Shown: in pieces, positions 1 through 6,035 of the stretch
Layout of the letters: each line of letters begins with the position of its first letter
How positions within the stretch are numbered: the stretch's first letter is position 1
From: Actinomycetes bacterium
GTDB lineage: Bacteria > Actinomycetota > Acidimicrobiia > Acidimicrobiales > JAJYPT01
Length of the DNA stretch: 31,318 nt
Direction: 5' to 3'
NCBI GenBank assembly: GCA_021795135.1
Contig: JAJYPT010000004.1
Coordinates: 1 to 31,318 of the forward strand
Notes under the pieces: generated by a model
What the model was told of the DNA's origin: nothing
Seen by the model: the letters and a program-made list of their open reading frames with translations, nothing else
Databases searched by the model: none
Program-made: the position numbers and the translations under genes

Positions 1-86
1 CCAATGTGATCACCCTTCCAATTATTGTTTAGGGTGGCCTAGTTTTCAGTTGGCGTTTCTGGCCTAGTTTTGGACTGGCGTTAACA
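1..86. mobile_element. Terminal end of an IS21-family-like insertion sequence (body outside window)
   Basis: Two near-identical direct repeats sit side by side: 35-57 and 60-82 both read TGGCCTAGTTTT, then a 5-nt variable part, then TGGCGTT. The second runs into GTTAACA ending at 86. Read inward from 86 the end begins TGTTAAC. IS21-family elements have ends starting 5'-TG with a small set of repeated transposase-binding sites in the last ~70 bp, and this arrangement fits. No part of an istA/istB reading frame is visible in 1-34, so the genes must lie to the left. The other end and target duplication cannot be checked. From 87 to 202 I see only AT-rich sequence and a possible 23-codon ORF at 149-220 that overlaps the arsR end; I do not call it. 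Confidence 0.5.
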
Positions 87-202
87 AAATTATTTACAAG
101 CTTAAATCCATACAAGTTAATCCATCCCGTTGTGTTGGAGCAGCATCATGGATCTAGACAAGGTTTATTTTAATGAAATTTTGTCATTGCTTCATAAGTT
201 TT

Positions 203-580
203 TCAACAAGGCCTTTTAGGAATTTCGTCTTCATTACAAGAGTCATTGTCACCAGCTAAGGTGCCAAAAATAAAATATATCTCAGATATTACTTGGGTAT
301 CTAAACAATAATAAGTCCAATATCGATAGCGATTAGGATTTATCAAGCCGGCTTCTTTGAGAACTTTTAAATGATGACTAACTAAAGGTTGAGCTAAGCC
401 AAGTTCTTGACTAAGGTGACAAACACAAAGTTGTTCAGACTTCAACAATTCAATAATTCTAATCCTAACAGGATCAGCCAAAGCTTTAAGAATTGTCACA
501 TGCTTGGCCAAAAAATTAGACGACTCAGACAACTTATTAGTATCTTTTTTCCAAGTGCTTTGAGTTTTAAGATTCCTCAT
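203..580 (-). CDS. arsR: ArsR-family As(III)/Sb(III)-responsive transcriptional repressor
   Basis: A 125-residue winged-helix protein of the ArsR/SmtB family. The core (about residues 27-95) contains LKALADPVRIRIIELL, then QLCVCHL at 51-56, which matches the ELCVCDL metalloid site of classical ArsR (Cys52 and Cys54 as arsenite ligands), then the recognition helix QPLVSHHLKVLKEAGL. Further cysteines are at 92, 115 and 125. By family knowledge the apo-dimer sits on the promoter and leaves when As(III) or Sb(III) binds. It is divergent from arsB across 113 bp, the usual arrangement for mutual control. The ATG at 580 gives the full N-terminus. The stop is TGA directly after Cys125. Read-through would add 12 residues, but no hairpin follows, so I take it as a true stop. 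Confidence 0.9.
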   Translation of the reverse strand: MRNLKTQSTWKKDTNKLSESSNFLAKHVTILKALADPVRIRIIELLKSEQLCVCHLSQELGLAQPLVSHHLKVLKEAGLINPNRYRYWTYYCLDTQVISEIYFIFGTLAGDNDSCNEDEIPKRPC

Positions 581-693
581 TTTTAAATACCTACACTCAT
601 ATGTATATTTGTAAAACTTTTTTACTTTTTATATCAATAATTCTTTATATGCTACAATGATCTAGAAAAAATTATTACAACCTATAAGGGGTT
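581..693 (+). promoter_or_regulatory. Divergent arsR/arsB control region
   Basis: The 113-bp gap between the divergent arsR and arsB start codons must hold both promoters and the ArsR operator. An extended -10 for arsB is visible as TGCTACAAT at 650-658, with no convincing -35 about 17 bp upstream. CATATGTATAT near 599-609 has the AT-rich dyad look of ArsR operators. AAGGGG at 686-691 is the likely ribosome-binding site. It lies only 2 nt before the ATG at 694, so TTG at 703 (codon 4) is a possible alternative start for arsB. Confidence 0.35.
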
Positions 694-2004
694 ATGCATC
701 ATTTGACTACTACCTATATCGCAATAGCTATCTTTATTATCACCTTGGCATTGGTAATCATCCAGCCAAAAGGGCTTTCTATAGGATGGCCAGCAACTAT
801 TGGCGCTCTTGTTGCTTTTGGTTTTGGAATTGTAGATATCCAAAATGTAATAACAGTTTGGGGAATAATTTGGAATGCTACTTTTACTTTTGTAGCAATC
901 ATAATCATTTCTCTAGTCTTAGATAAAATAGGCTTTTTCGAATGGTCAGCTCTTCATATGCTCAAAGCAGCAGGTGGATCAGCAAAAAAAGCCTTCGTTT
1001 ATGTTTTGATATTAGGAGCAGCAGTAGCAGCAGTCTTTGCCAACGATGGAGCTGCATTGATTCTAACTCCAATTGTTTATGAACAAGTACGAACCTTAGG
1101 CTTCAACAAAAAAGAAGCTTTACCTGTAATTATTGCCGCAGGTTTTATTGCAGACACAACCTCTTTGCCTTTTATAATTTCCAACCTAGTAAATATAGTA
1201 AGTGCTGGTTATTTTCACATAGGTTTCCTTAGTTATGCAAAAACCATGCTTCCAGTAGATATTATTTCTTTTCTAGCTAGCCTAGGTATGCTCTTGATAT
1301 TTTTTAGAAAAACTATTCCTAGCCGTACCATACATCCCGAACAACTCCCCCTCCCAAAAACTGCCATTAAAGACTTAAAGGTATTTAAAGCTGGATGGAT
1401 AGTTTTGTTCGTTTTGCTTTTAGCTTATTTTTCTTCTAGTAAATTTAACTTCCCAGTCTCTGTCCCTGCTGTTATAGCCGCACTAATACTAGTAATCCTT
1501 GCCAGCAAATCACCTTCTGTAAATGTTGGAAAAATAATAAAAGAAGCTCCATGGAAAATAGTAATTTTTTCTTTGGGGATGTACATTGTTGTCTTTGGAC
1601 TTAAAAATGTAGGACTAGTTGGATATTTGGGACATGGCCTTGGAATGATAAAAGGGCAGAATTTATTTTCAATGTCTTTGATATCAGGATTTGGTGCAGC
1701 AATTTTGAGTGCAATTATGAATAATATGCCTACTGTGCTTATTGGATCTCTAGCTATTGCTTCTGCTGGATCTCATGGCTTGGTTCAAACAACTTTAGTT
1801 TATGCAAACATCGTTGGTTGTGACCTAGGTCCAAAATTTACCCCTATTGGCTCTTTGGCAACTCTTTTATGGTTACATGTCCTAGAAACAAAAGGGATAA
1901 AAATTACTTGGAAAAGCTATTTCAAAACAGGAATTATCCTTACTGTCCCAGTTCTTGGAATAACCTTATTAGGACTAGCAGCTTGGACTTCTATAATTAA
2001 TTAG
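694..2004 (+). CDS. arsB: ArsB arsenite/antimonite efflux pump
   Basis: A 436-residue polytopic inner-membrane protein that aligns by eye along its whole length with E. coli ArsB (429 aa). Shared blocks include IQPKGLSIGWPAT near the N-terminus, WNATFTFVAIIIISL, FANDGAALILTPIV, AAGFIADTTSLPFI, VIFSLGMYIVVFGL, IMNNMPTVLIGSLAIAS and GCDLGPKFTPIGSLATLLW. By family knowledge it exports As(III)/Sb(III) as an H+ antiporter, or as the channel of an ArsAB pump; no arsA is seen here. It is controlled with the divergent ArsR. No arsenate reductase (arsC) or arsM is in the window, so on this evidence it protects against trivalent metalloids only. It ends in TAG and overlaps the convergent repressor gene by 8 bp. 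Confidence 0.93.
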   Translation: MHHLTTTYIAIAIFIITLALVIIQPKGLSIGWPATIGALVAFGFGIVDIQNVITVWGIIWNATFTFVAIIIISLVLDKIGFFEWSALHMLKAAGGSAKKAFVYVLILGAAVAAVFANDGAALILTPIVYEQVRTLGFNKKEALPVIIAAGFIADTTSLPFIISNLVNIVSAGYFHIGFLSYAKTMLPVDIISFLASLGMLLIFFRKTIPSRTIHPEQLPLPKTAIKDLKVFKAGWIVLFVLLLAYFSSSKFNFPVSVPAVIAALILVILASKSPSVNVGKIIKEAPWKIVIFSLGMYIVVFGLKNVGLVGYLGHGLGMIKGQNLFSMSLISGFGAAILSAIMNNMPTVLIGSLAIASAGSHGLVQTTLVYANIVGCDLGPKFTPIGSLATLLWLHVLETKGIKITWKSYFKTGIILTVPVLGITLLGLAAWTSIIN

Positions 2005-2374
2005 AATCTAATCTAGAACAAGTTGCTATTTCTGACTCATTAGCCTTTAATCTTTGCAGTGCAAGACCCAACAGAGCTTTTACCTCATCATTTGCTACGC
2101 TGTACATAACTCGTCTTCCTTGGGTCCTGCTTTGGACTAGTCCACACCAGACTAAACAATTTAAATGTTCAGACACTCTACCTTGAGAAAGACCTAATCG
2201 ACGAACTATTTCCATTTGAAAAAGTTCGTCTTCTTCCAATAAGAGCATTACAATATTCAAACGTGTTACTTCTCCCAAGGTTCTAAAAAACCTTGCCATC
2301 AATTCTGTTGTAACTTCAACATTAGAAAGATCATTATCTAAAGTGTTAGAAAATATTGTACTTTGATCAGTCAT
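1997..2374 (-). CDS. ArsR/SmtB-family repressor with CmtR-type Cd(II)/Pb(II) cysteine site
   Basis: A 125-residue winged-helix repressor. The DNA-reading helix region reads GLSQGRVSEHLNCLVWCGLV. Cys73 and Cys77 lie at the end of that helix and Cys119 is near the C-terminus. This copies the Cys57-x3-Cys61 plus Cys102 ligand set of Mycobacterium tuberculosis CmtR, a Cd(II)/Pb(II) sensor, and there is no CxC motif as in ArsR. I infer soft-metal sensing. It is divergent from the small membrane protein/cytochrome b operon, with 58-82 bp between starts, and convergent with arsB. The gap holds AGTTGA (2405-2410) and TCAACT (2425-2430) as inverted half-sites 14 bp apart, a weak operator candidate. 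No cadmium exporter is visible, so its target is either itself or the plus-strand operon. Confidence 0.8.
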   Translation of the reverse strand: MTDQSTIFSNTLDNDLSNVEVTTELMARFFRTLGEVTRLNIVMLLLEEDELFQMEIVRRLGLSQGRVSEHLNCLVWCGLVQSRTQGRRVMYSVANDEVKALLGLALQRLKANESEIATCSRLDSN

Positions 2375-2456
2375 CTAATCCCTATCTCTTATAGACTAAT
2401 TCTAAGTTGATCCAAAAATTTACTTCAACTAGTTGTATAAATTAAAGGAGCACTTT

Positions 2457-2687
2457 TTGAATAAGTTATATTTAATCTTAAATCATCTTATATCTTATAA
2501 GTCTTCATCATTTACCCTTGGTGCCATAATAAGCCTTTTTGGAAAAGGAATCTATATACACTGGGGGGTTATTCAAATATCATTAGCCAATTTTATAATT
2601 ATAATAGCTATGTTTGTTGTATTTGGATTAGCTTTGGTACTTCCTTTTCCTTCTCATAAATCTAATTCCGACAACAAAAAACAATAA
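2457..2687 (+). CDS. Small two-TM membrane protein, first gene of cytochrome b operon
   Basis: I choose the TTG at 2457 because AAAGGAG (2444-2450) lies 6 nt upstream. The longer in-frame TTG at 2433 places that site inside the coding region. The product is 76 residues: a basic start, a hydrophobic stretch at about 18-33, a strong hydrophobic segment at about 43-66 (IIIIAMFVVFGLALVLPF) and a polar basic tail. I recognise no family. It is followed after 26 bp by the cytochrome b N-terminal half, so it may be an accessory or assembly subunit of that complex (inference). It has no cysteine or heme motif. Confidence 0.6.
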   Translation: MNKLYLILNHLISYKSSSFTLGAIISLFGKGIYIHWGVIQISLANFIIIIAMFVVFGLALVLPFPSHKSNSDNKKQ

Positions 2688-2713
2688 ATCGTTTTCCTAT
2701 AATGAGGTTTTAA

Positions 2714-3316
2714 ATGTGGACAGCTAAACTGCGCCAACTTCTTCTAAAAGCATTACCCCCTGAACGTCTACTACCTGATTCACAACCTGAATATGTAGCT
2801 ACTTGGATTTATACTTTTGGGGTTTTGACCCTTAGTTCTCTATTTGTAGTACTTTTATCAGGCGCTGTTATTGGACTGGGGGGTCCCCTATGGTGGCACA
2901 CAAGCAAAGTAGGTCTTTTTTTCAACTCCTTACATCTTTGGGGAACAGAGCTATTTTTCTTCTTTATGGTAATTCATCTATGGGCTAAGTTTTTTATGGC
3001 TGCTTGGAGAGGAGGACGTTCCCTTACCTGGATTAGTGGTGTTTTGACTTTTTTAATCTCGATAGGGACAGCTTTTACAGGATATCTATCCCAAACAAAC
3101 TTTGATTCACAATGGATTTCTAGTAGAGCAAAAGATGGGTTAAACGCTGCCGGAGTTGGAGCTTTTTTTCAAATTCTCAACTTTGGTCAAATGTTTGTCT
3201 TTCATATACTGCTACTTCCAGTAGCTTTGATTGTCCTTGTTGGCCTACATGTCCTATTAGTTCGATACAAAGGGGTAGTTCCCCCTATTGGAGTACAAGA
3301 TGTCAGTGACCACTAA
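2714..3316 (+). CDS. Diverged cytochrome b N-terminal half (cytochrome b6-like)
   Basis: A 200-residue, four-helix membrane protein with the di-heme pattern of cytochrome b/b6. His74 and His88 (13 residues between) lie in helix B, and His164 and His179 (14 between, as in b6 proteins) in helix D. Conserved-type segments are SLHLWGTELFFF, VIHLWAKFF and the FTGYLSQ turn after helix C. The usual Qo-side signature GYxLPW is replaced by GYLSQTNFDSQW, so the quinol site is unusual. GAGG at 2704-2707 gives a good start at 2714. The last 17 bp overlap the next gene, as expected for a split cytochrome b. No Rieske protein or cytochrome c is encoded here. Likely a quinone:acceptor oxidoreductase subunit; partner and direction are unknown. 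Confidence 0.75.
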   Translation: MWTAKLRQLLLKALPPERLLPDSQPEYVATWIYTFGVLTLSSLFVVLLSGAVIGLGGPLWWHTSKVGLFFNSLHLWGTELFFFFMVIHLWAKFFMAAWRGGRSLTWISGVLTFLISIGTAFTGYLSQTNFDSQWISSRAKDGLNAAGVGAFFQILNFGQMFVFHILLLPVALIVLVGLHVLLVRYKGVVPPIGVQDVSDH

Positions 3317-4256
3317 CAACAATGCAGAAGTAACTACTAAAAATCCGCCTTATGGATATAGACCTTATGACTTGGTAAAAGAAGTAACAATTGCTTTTTT
3401 GGTAGTTGCTCTACTAACAATTTCTTTGGCTACTATTTTTTCTTCCCCAGACACTCCCGCTGTCAGTATTCGCCAATGGGCTACCAAAGACAAACCCGAT
3501 TTTATACTAACAGCAATATCAGAACTCAATGGAACTAGTCAAAGTGCTACCTATGGGCCACCTTATAATCACGCAACAGCTAACTTGCGTTATTTAGGGC
3601 CGATATCTTTACAAAAACTAGCTGGGGTTACTCAGCCAATAAATCCAGCTCAAGCTTTTATATTGGGTCCTTTGGGTTCAATTCCATTTTCTCCAGTTTT
3701 GCAAAAGGCTTTACATAAATACAATTCAAGTTCTGCTCAGCAAAAAACAGCATGGCTGACAACTTTTCAAAAACAATTTTCAACCTCTCCAAACAAAGCC
3801 CTGACTTCTACTTCTACTCAATTAGGTCCTTTACCTATAATGATGTCTTCTTTGTATAATTTAGCCAAAAGCGGAGGCTTGGGGGCCAAATTATCCTCTA
3901 CTGGAAGCTTTTATAACACCAACTACACAAAACCAATACTTTTCATATCCGATGGTTCTTATTTCCTTCATATAGCAAAAAGTAGACATTTGAGGGGATC
4001 CCAATGGGGCATGACTAACGAGACAGGAAATTTTCCCGGTCAGCCTTGGCTTTGGCTTTATACTTTTTTGTATCAAATCCCCCCTTATGTTTCTTCTTCA
4101 AATGCAGATGTTTTGGTATGGGCAACAATGATGGTCTTGAGTGGTATTTTAATGATGGTACCTTTCATACCTGGACTTAGATCTTTGCCTAAACACTTAC
4201 ACATATACAAACTTATTTGGCGTTCTTTTTACAAAGATCACCCTCTTCCCAAATAG
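3300..4256 (+). CDS. Diverged cytochrome b C-terminal half / subunit IV-like protein with large insertion
   Basis: The start is ATG 3300, with GGAG 6 nt upstream, inside the end of the cytochrome b gene; the upstream in-frame TTG at 3288 has no such site. The product has 318 residues, with one TM segment at about 25-48, a long exported Ser/Thr/Gln-rich region at about 50-240, and PWLWLYTFLYQIPPY at about 249-263, followed by a hydrophobic segment (268-290) and a HLHIYKLIWR tail. The PWLW stretch resembles the PEWY loop and helix of cytochrome b subunit IV in position and flanking residues (FLYQIP). The catalytic Glu is absent. There is no CxxCH, so it carries no c-type heme. Function as the second half of a split bc-type complex is inferred from context and this loop. 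Confidence 0.5.
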   Translation: MSVTTNNNAEVTTKNPPYGYRPYDLVKEVTIAFLVVALLTISLATIFSSPDTPAVSIRQWATKDKPDFILTAISELNGTSQSATYGPPYNHATANLRYLGPISLQKLAGVTQPINPAQAFILGPLGSIPFSPVLQKALHKYNSSSAQQKTAWLTTFQKQFSTSPNKALTSTSTQLGPLPIMMSSLYNLAKSGGLGAKLSSTGSFYNTNYTKPILFISDGSYFLHIAKSRHLRGSQWGMTNETGNFPGQPWLWLYTFLYQIPPYVSSSNADVLVWATMMVLSGILMMVPFIPGLRSLPKHLHIYKLIWRSFYKDHPLPK

Positions 4257-4262
4257 AGCTTT

Positions 4263-4309
4263 AAAATAAAAAAAGGACAAGTTGAAACTTGTCCTTTTTT
4301 TATTTTAAA
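4263..4309. terminator. Bidirectional intrinsic terminator
   Basis: GGACAAGTT (4275-4283) pairs with AACTTGTCC (4286-4294), flanked by A7 on the left and T7 on the right, so either strand has a GC-containing stem followed by a U-run. The A/T flanks extend the dyad to about 47 bp. It begins 7 bp after the plus-strand cytochrome operon and lies 79 bp beyond the minus-strand DCC gene, so it can end both convergent transcripts. The remaining bases to 4387 are AT-rich with no other signal. Confidence 0.85.
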
Positions 4310-4387
4310 TTTCAAGAGTCAAACCGCTAAGTAATGTGTAAATTTTACTTTTGGCTTTCTTTCTCTTACCAAATAAATATATTTTAT

Positions 4388-4789
4388 TTAATTGAAGTAA
4401 GTTTCGTCTCTCTTGATGCGAACAGGAGCAAAGTTTGGCACAAATCGACCAAGATTAGATCTATATTTAGATATTTTAAAATATAAGCAATTTGCTAGTG
4501 ATTGAATTGGTTTAGTAGCCAACAATGCTTTAATAGAAGAATTAAGATTAAATACAACTTGGATCAAATACAAAACAGCAGTCCCACCACTTAAAATATC
4601 ATTGTCACAGCTTAAAACATGTAGGGTTTTCCAACGAAATTCTAAGCTAAGATCACTAAAGACTAAATCGGCTATAGGATCTGAGAGGGGAATAATATTT
4701 AGTCTTTGATGCTTATCAATTGCCCTGACCAGGACAGCCATTGCTCTTCAAAAGCGTCAATTGGAATCATAAAAAACAGTAGATATCAT
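4388..4789 (-). CDS. DCC-family (DUF393) thiol-disulfide oxidoreductase, predicted UxxU selenoprotein
   Basis: Read with TGA as selenocysteine, this is a 133-residue protein starting at ATG 4789. The N-terminus is MISTVFYDSN-U-RF-U-RAMAVLVRAID. DCC-family proteins begin with a beta strand, then (F/Y)DGDCxFCxxxV, where the two Cys form the redox site. Here both positions (residues 11 and 14; TGA at 4757-4759 and 4748-4750) are TGA. The rest fits the family: RLNIIPLSDPIADL, then GGTAVLYLI, a hydrophobic region and a basic YFKISKYRSNLGRF tail. Ordinary gene calling starts at the internal ATG 4741 and loses the active site. A SECIS-like hairpin follows the second TGA. The gene begins 35 nt after rsfS, likely on the nadD-rsfS transcript. 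A doubly mutated pseudogene is the alternative, less likely because only the two active-site codons are affected and the remaining frame is open. Confidence 0.75.
4717..4743 (-). promoter_or_regulatory. Candidate bacterial SECIS element
   Basis: On the minus strand CAAU (4743-4740) pairs with AUUG (4720-4717), and UGUCCU (4736-4731) pairs with AGGGCA (4726-4721) with one G-U pair. A GGC bulge (4739-4737) lies on the 5' side and the apical loop is GGUC (4730-4727). The E. coli fdhF SECIS also has GGUC in its apical loop, read by SelB, and a bulge in the 5' arm. The loop is 17 nt after the second TGA and 26 nt after the first; in fdhF the gap is about 18 nt. One element could thus serve both codons. 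Seen directly: pairing, loop and spacing. Inferred: SelB recognition. Confidence 0.65.
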
Positions 4790-4824
4790 AATGCAACTAA
4801 CTTTTTAGGTACATATTATTTTAG

Positions 4825-5220
4825 TTACAAAACTACATCTTTTGCTTCTTGCCATGCCACTTTAGTCACATCAGACCATAGTCTTTCTAAATCATAATAA
4901 TTTCTTGCTTCTTCTAAAAAGACATGTACTATAAAATCCCCATAATCCAACAACACCCATCTAGCATCATCTTTTCCCTCAACTCTTAAAGGAGATCTAG
5001 AATAAAGATGCTTGAATTGGTCTTGTATTTCTTCTGCAATGGTTCGCACGTGACGATCACTTGTACCTGTAGCCACTACAAATAAATCAGTTATTGCAAG
5101 AACTGAGCCAACATCTAATATCACTACATCTTGTGCTTTTTTGTCATCTGCTACTCGAGCAGCCATTATAGCTAATTCTTGAGTAGTGACAGATTCTAAA
5201 GATGATATCTCAATTTTCAC
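4825..5220 (-). CDS. rsfS: Ribosomal silencing factor RsfS
   Basis: A 131-residue protein of the RsfS/Iojap family. By family knowledge it binds uL14 on the large subunit and blocks subunit joining in nutrient limitation. Family landmarks are ELAIMAARVADDKKAQDVV, ITDLFVVATGTSDRHVRTIAEEI, then DDARWVLLDYGDFIVHVF and the C-terminal YYDLERLWSD. Length is normal. It starts with GTG at 5220 without a good ribosome-binding site of its own. That GTG overlaps the stop of an 11-codon upstream frame (TAGTG), which suggests translational coupling. It lies between nadD and the DCC gene, the common actinobacterial nadD-rsfS order. Confidence 0.93.
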   Translation of the reverse strand: MKIEISSLESVTTQELAIMAARVADDKKAQDVVILDVGSVLAITDLFVVATGTSDRHVRTIAEEIQDQFKHLYSRSPLRVEGKDDARWVLLDYGDFIVHVFLEEARNYYDLERLWSDVTKVAWQEAKDVVL

Positions 5221-5255
5221 TATTGGATAAAACCTCTAGCTATGGTATGTGACAT
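5220..5255 (-). CDS. Possible 11-codon leader ORF coupled to rsfS
   Basis: On the minus strand, AAAAGGGAG followed by an ATG at 5255 opens MSHTIARGFIQ, ending in a TAG (5222-5220) that shares its G with the GTG start of rsfS. The strong ribosome-binding site belongs to this short frame, not to rsfS. It could work as a coupling leader. Alternatively the short frame may be chance and rsfS may use the weak AGAGG about 12 nt upstream. No amino-acid run hints at attenuation. Confidence 0.3.
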   Translation of the reverse strand: MSHTIARGFIQ

Positions 5256-5270
5256 TTGAATCTCCCTTTT

Positions 5271-5348
5271 GTATCTTTATAATTATAAAGATACCCAATT
5301 ATTGCTTATAAATATATTCTAGAACAATTAACAATTAATTGTTCTAGA
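5271..5348. repeat. Two perfect palindromes between nadD and rsfS
   Basis: 5271-5294 is a perfect 24-bp palindrome (GTATCTTTATAA and its complement). 5318-5348 is a perfect 14-bp stem (TCTAGAACAATTAA) with a 3-nt loop. Neither is followed by a U-run on the minus strand, so they are not standard terminators. The first ends just upstream of the ribosome-binding site of the rsfS leader frame and contains TATAAT on both strands, so it could be an operator or part of an internal promoter. The second lies 14 bp past nadD and may protect or process the transcript. Confidence 0.5.
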
Positions 5349-5362
5349 GTTAAAAGTTGAAG

Positions 5363-5974
5363 CTATGAATCTTCATCTTTGGTATAGAGTCCTAACTTTT
5401 CAATACATTCAATGGCAGCAGAAGGAACTAGATAGTCCAACGGTCTCTTCTTAGCTACTCTTTCTCGCAAATCTGTACTAGATATATCCAAAAGAGGAAC
5501 GTTGACAACGCTGACTGGTAAACCAGGAGGAAGAGTATCTAAATCAAAATTACTACCAGGACGACTAACAATTATTAATTCCGCCAATTCACGCACTCGT
5601 TCGCCTCTTTCCCAAGAATTGAATTCACAAGCAACATCGGAGCCAATTATTACGAACAACTTATTATCTGGCATGGTTTTCTTTAAATATTCTAAAGTAT
5701 CAGCTGTATATGACAATCCTCCTCTATCTATTTCGATCCGACTAGCTTCAATTCCATCGATATCTTCACAAACTGCGCTAACTAATTCATAACGCTGTTC
5801 AGCTTTGGTAATGTGTCTATTAGGTATCTTTTGCCAAGGGAGATTAGAAACTACCAATAAAACGCGATCAAGTTGTTTTGCAGCCTTTGCATTTACAGCT
5901 GCAACAAGATGGCCAATGTGGATAGGATCAAATGTCCCTCCCAAAATACCTATTTTTTCCGGTTCATAATTCAT
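5363..5974 (-). CDS. nadD: Nicotinate-nucleotide adenylyltransferase NadD
   Basis: A 203-residue cytosolic enzyme joining ATP and nicotinate mononucleotide to form deamido-NAD in NAD synthesis. The nucleotidyltransferase signature GGTFDPIHIGH spans residues 12-22 (His19 and His22 catalytic). SYTADTLEYL, FVIIGSDVACEFNSW and the ISSTDLRER motif (164-172), which binds ATP, are all present. Length is normal. It is divergent from the DAHP synthase gene across 61 bp and is followed by rsfS. The TAG stop is at 5365-5363. Confidence 0.95.
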   Translation of the reverse strand: MNYEPEKIGILGGTFDPIHIGHLVAAVNAKAAKQLDRVLLVVSNLPWQKIPNRHITKAEQRYELVSAVCEDIDGIEASRIEIDRGGLSYTADTLEYLKKTMPDNKLFVIIGSDVACEFNSWERGERVRELAELIIVSRPGSNFDLDTLPPGLPVSVVNVPLLDISSTDLRERVAKKRPLDYLVPSAAIECIEKLGLYTKDEDS

Positions 5975-6035
5975 TTATGGCTACTTTATGAGTTTAGGAT
6001 TACAAGAATGTTTCTAGTAAAAATTGTAAAAAATC

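Noticed and set aside
149..220. A 23-codon plus-strand ORF starting MDLDKVYF with a good ribosome-binding site (GGAG at 134-137).
   Set aside because: It is very short, overlaps the 3' end of arsR, and has no recognisable product.
203..580. arsR also ends in TGT-TGA, so a C-terminal Cys-Sec extension of 12 residues is possible.
   Set aside because: No stem-loop follows within 40 nt and the protein already has full family length, so TGA is taken as a stop.
4706..4897. A 63-codon plus-strand frame across the DCC gene start and rsfS end.
   Set aside because: It lies antisense to two better-supported genes, with no ribosome-binding site or family match.
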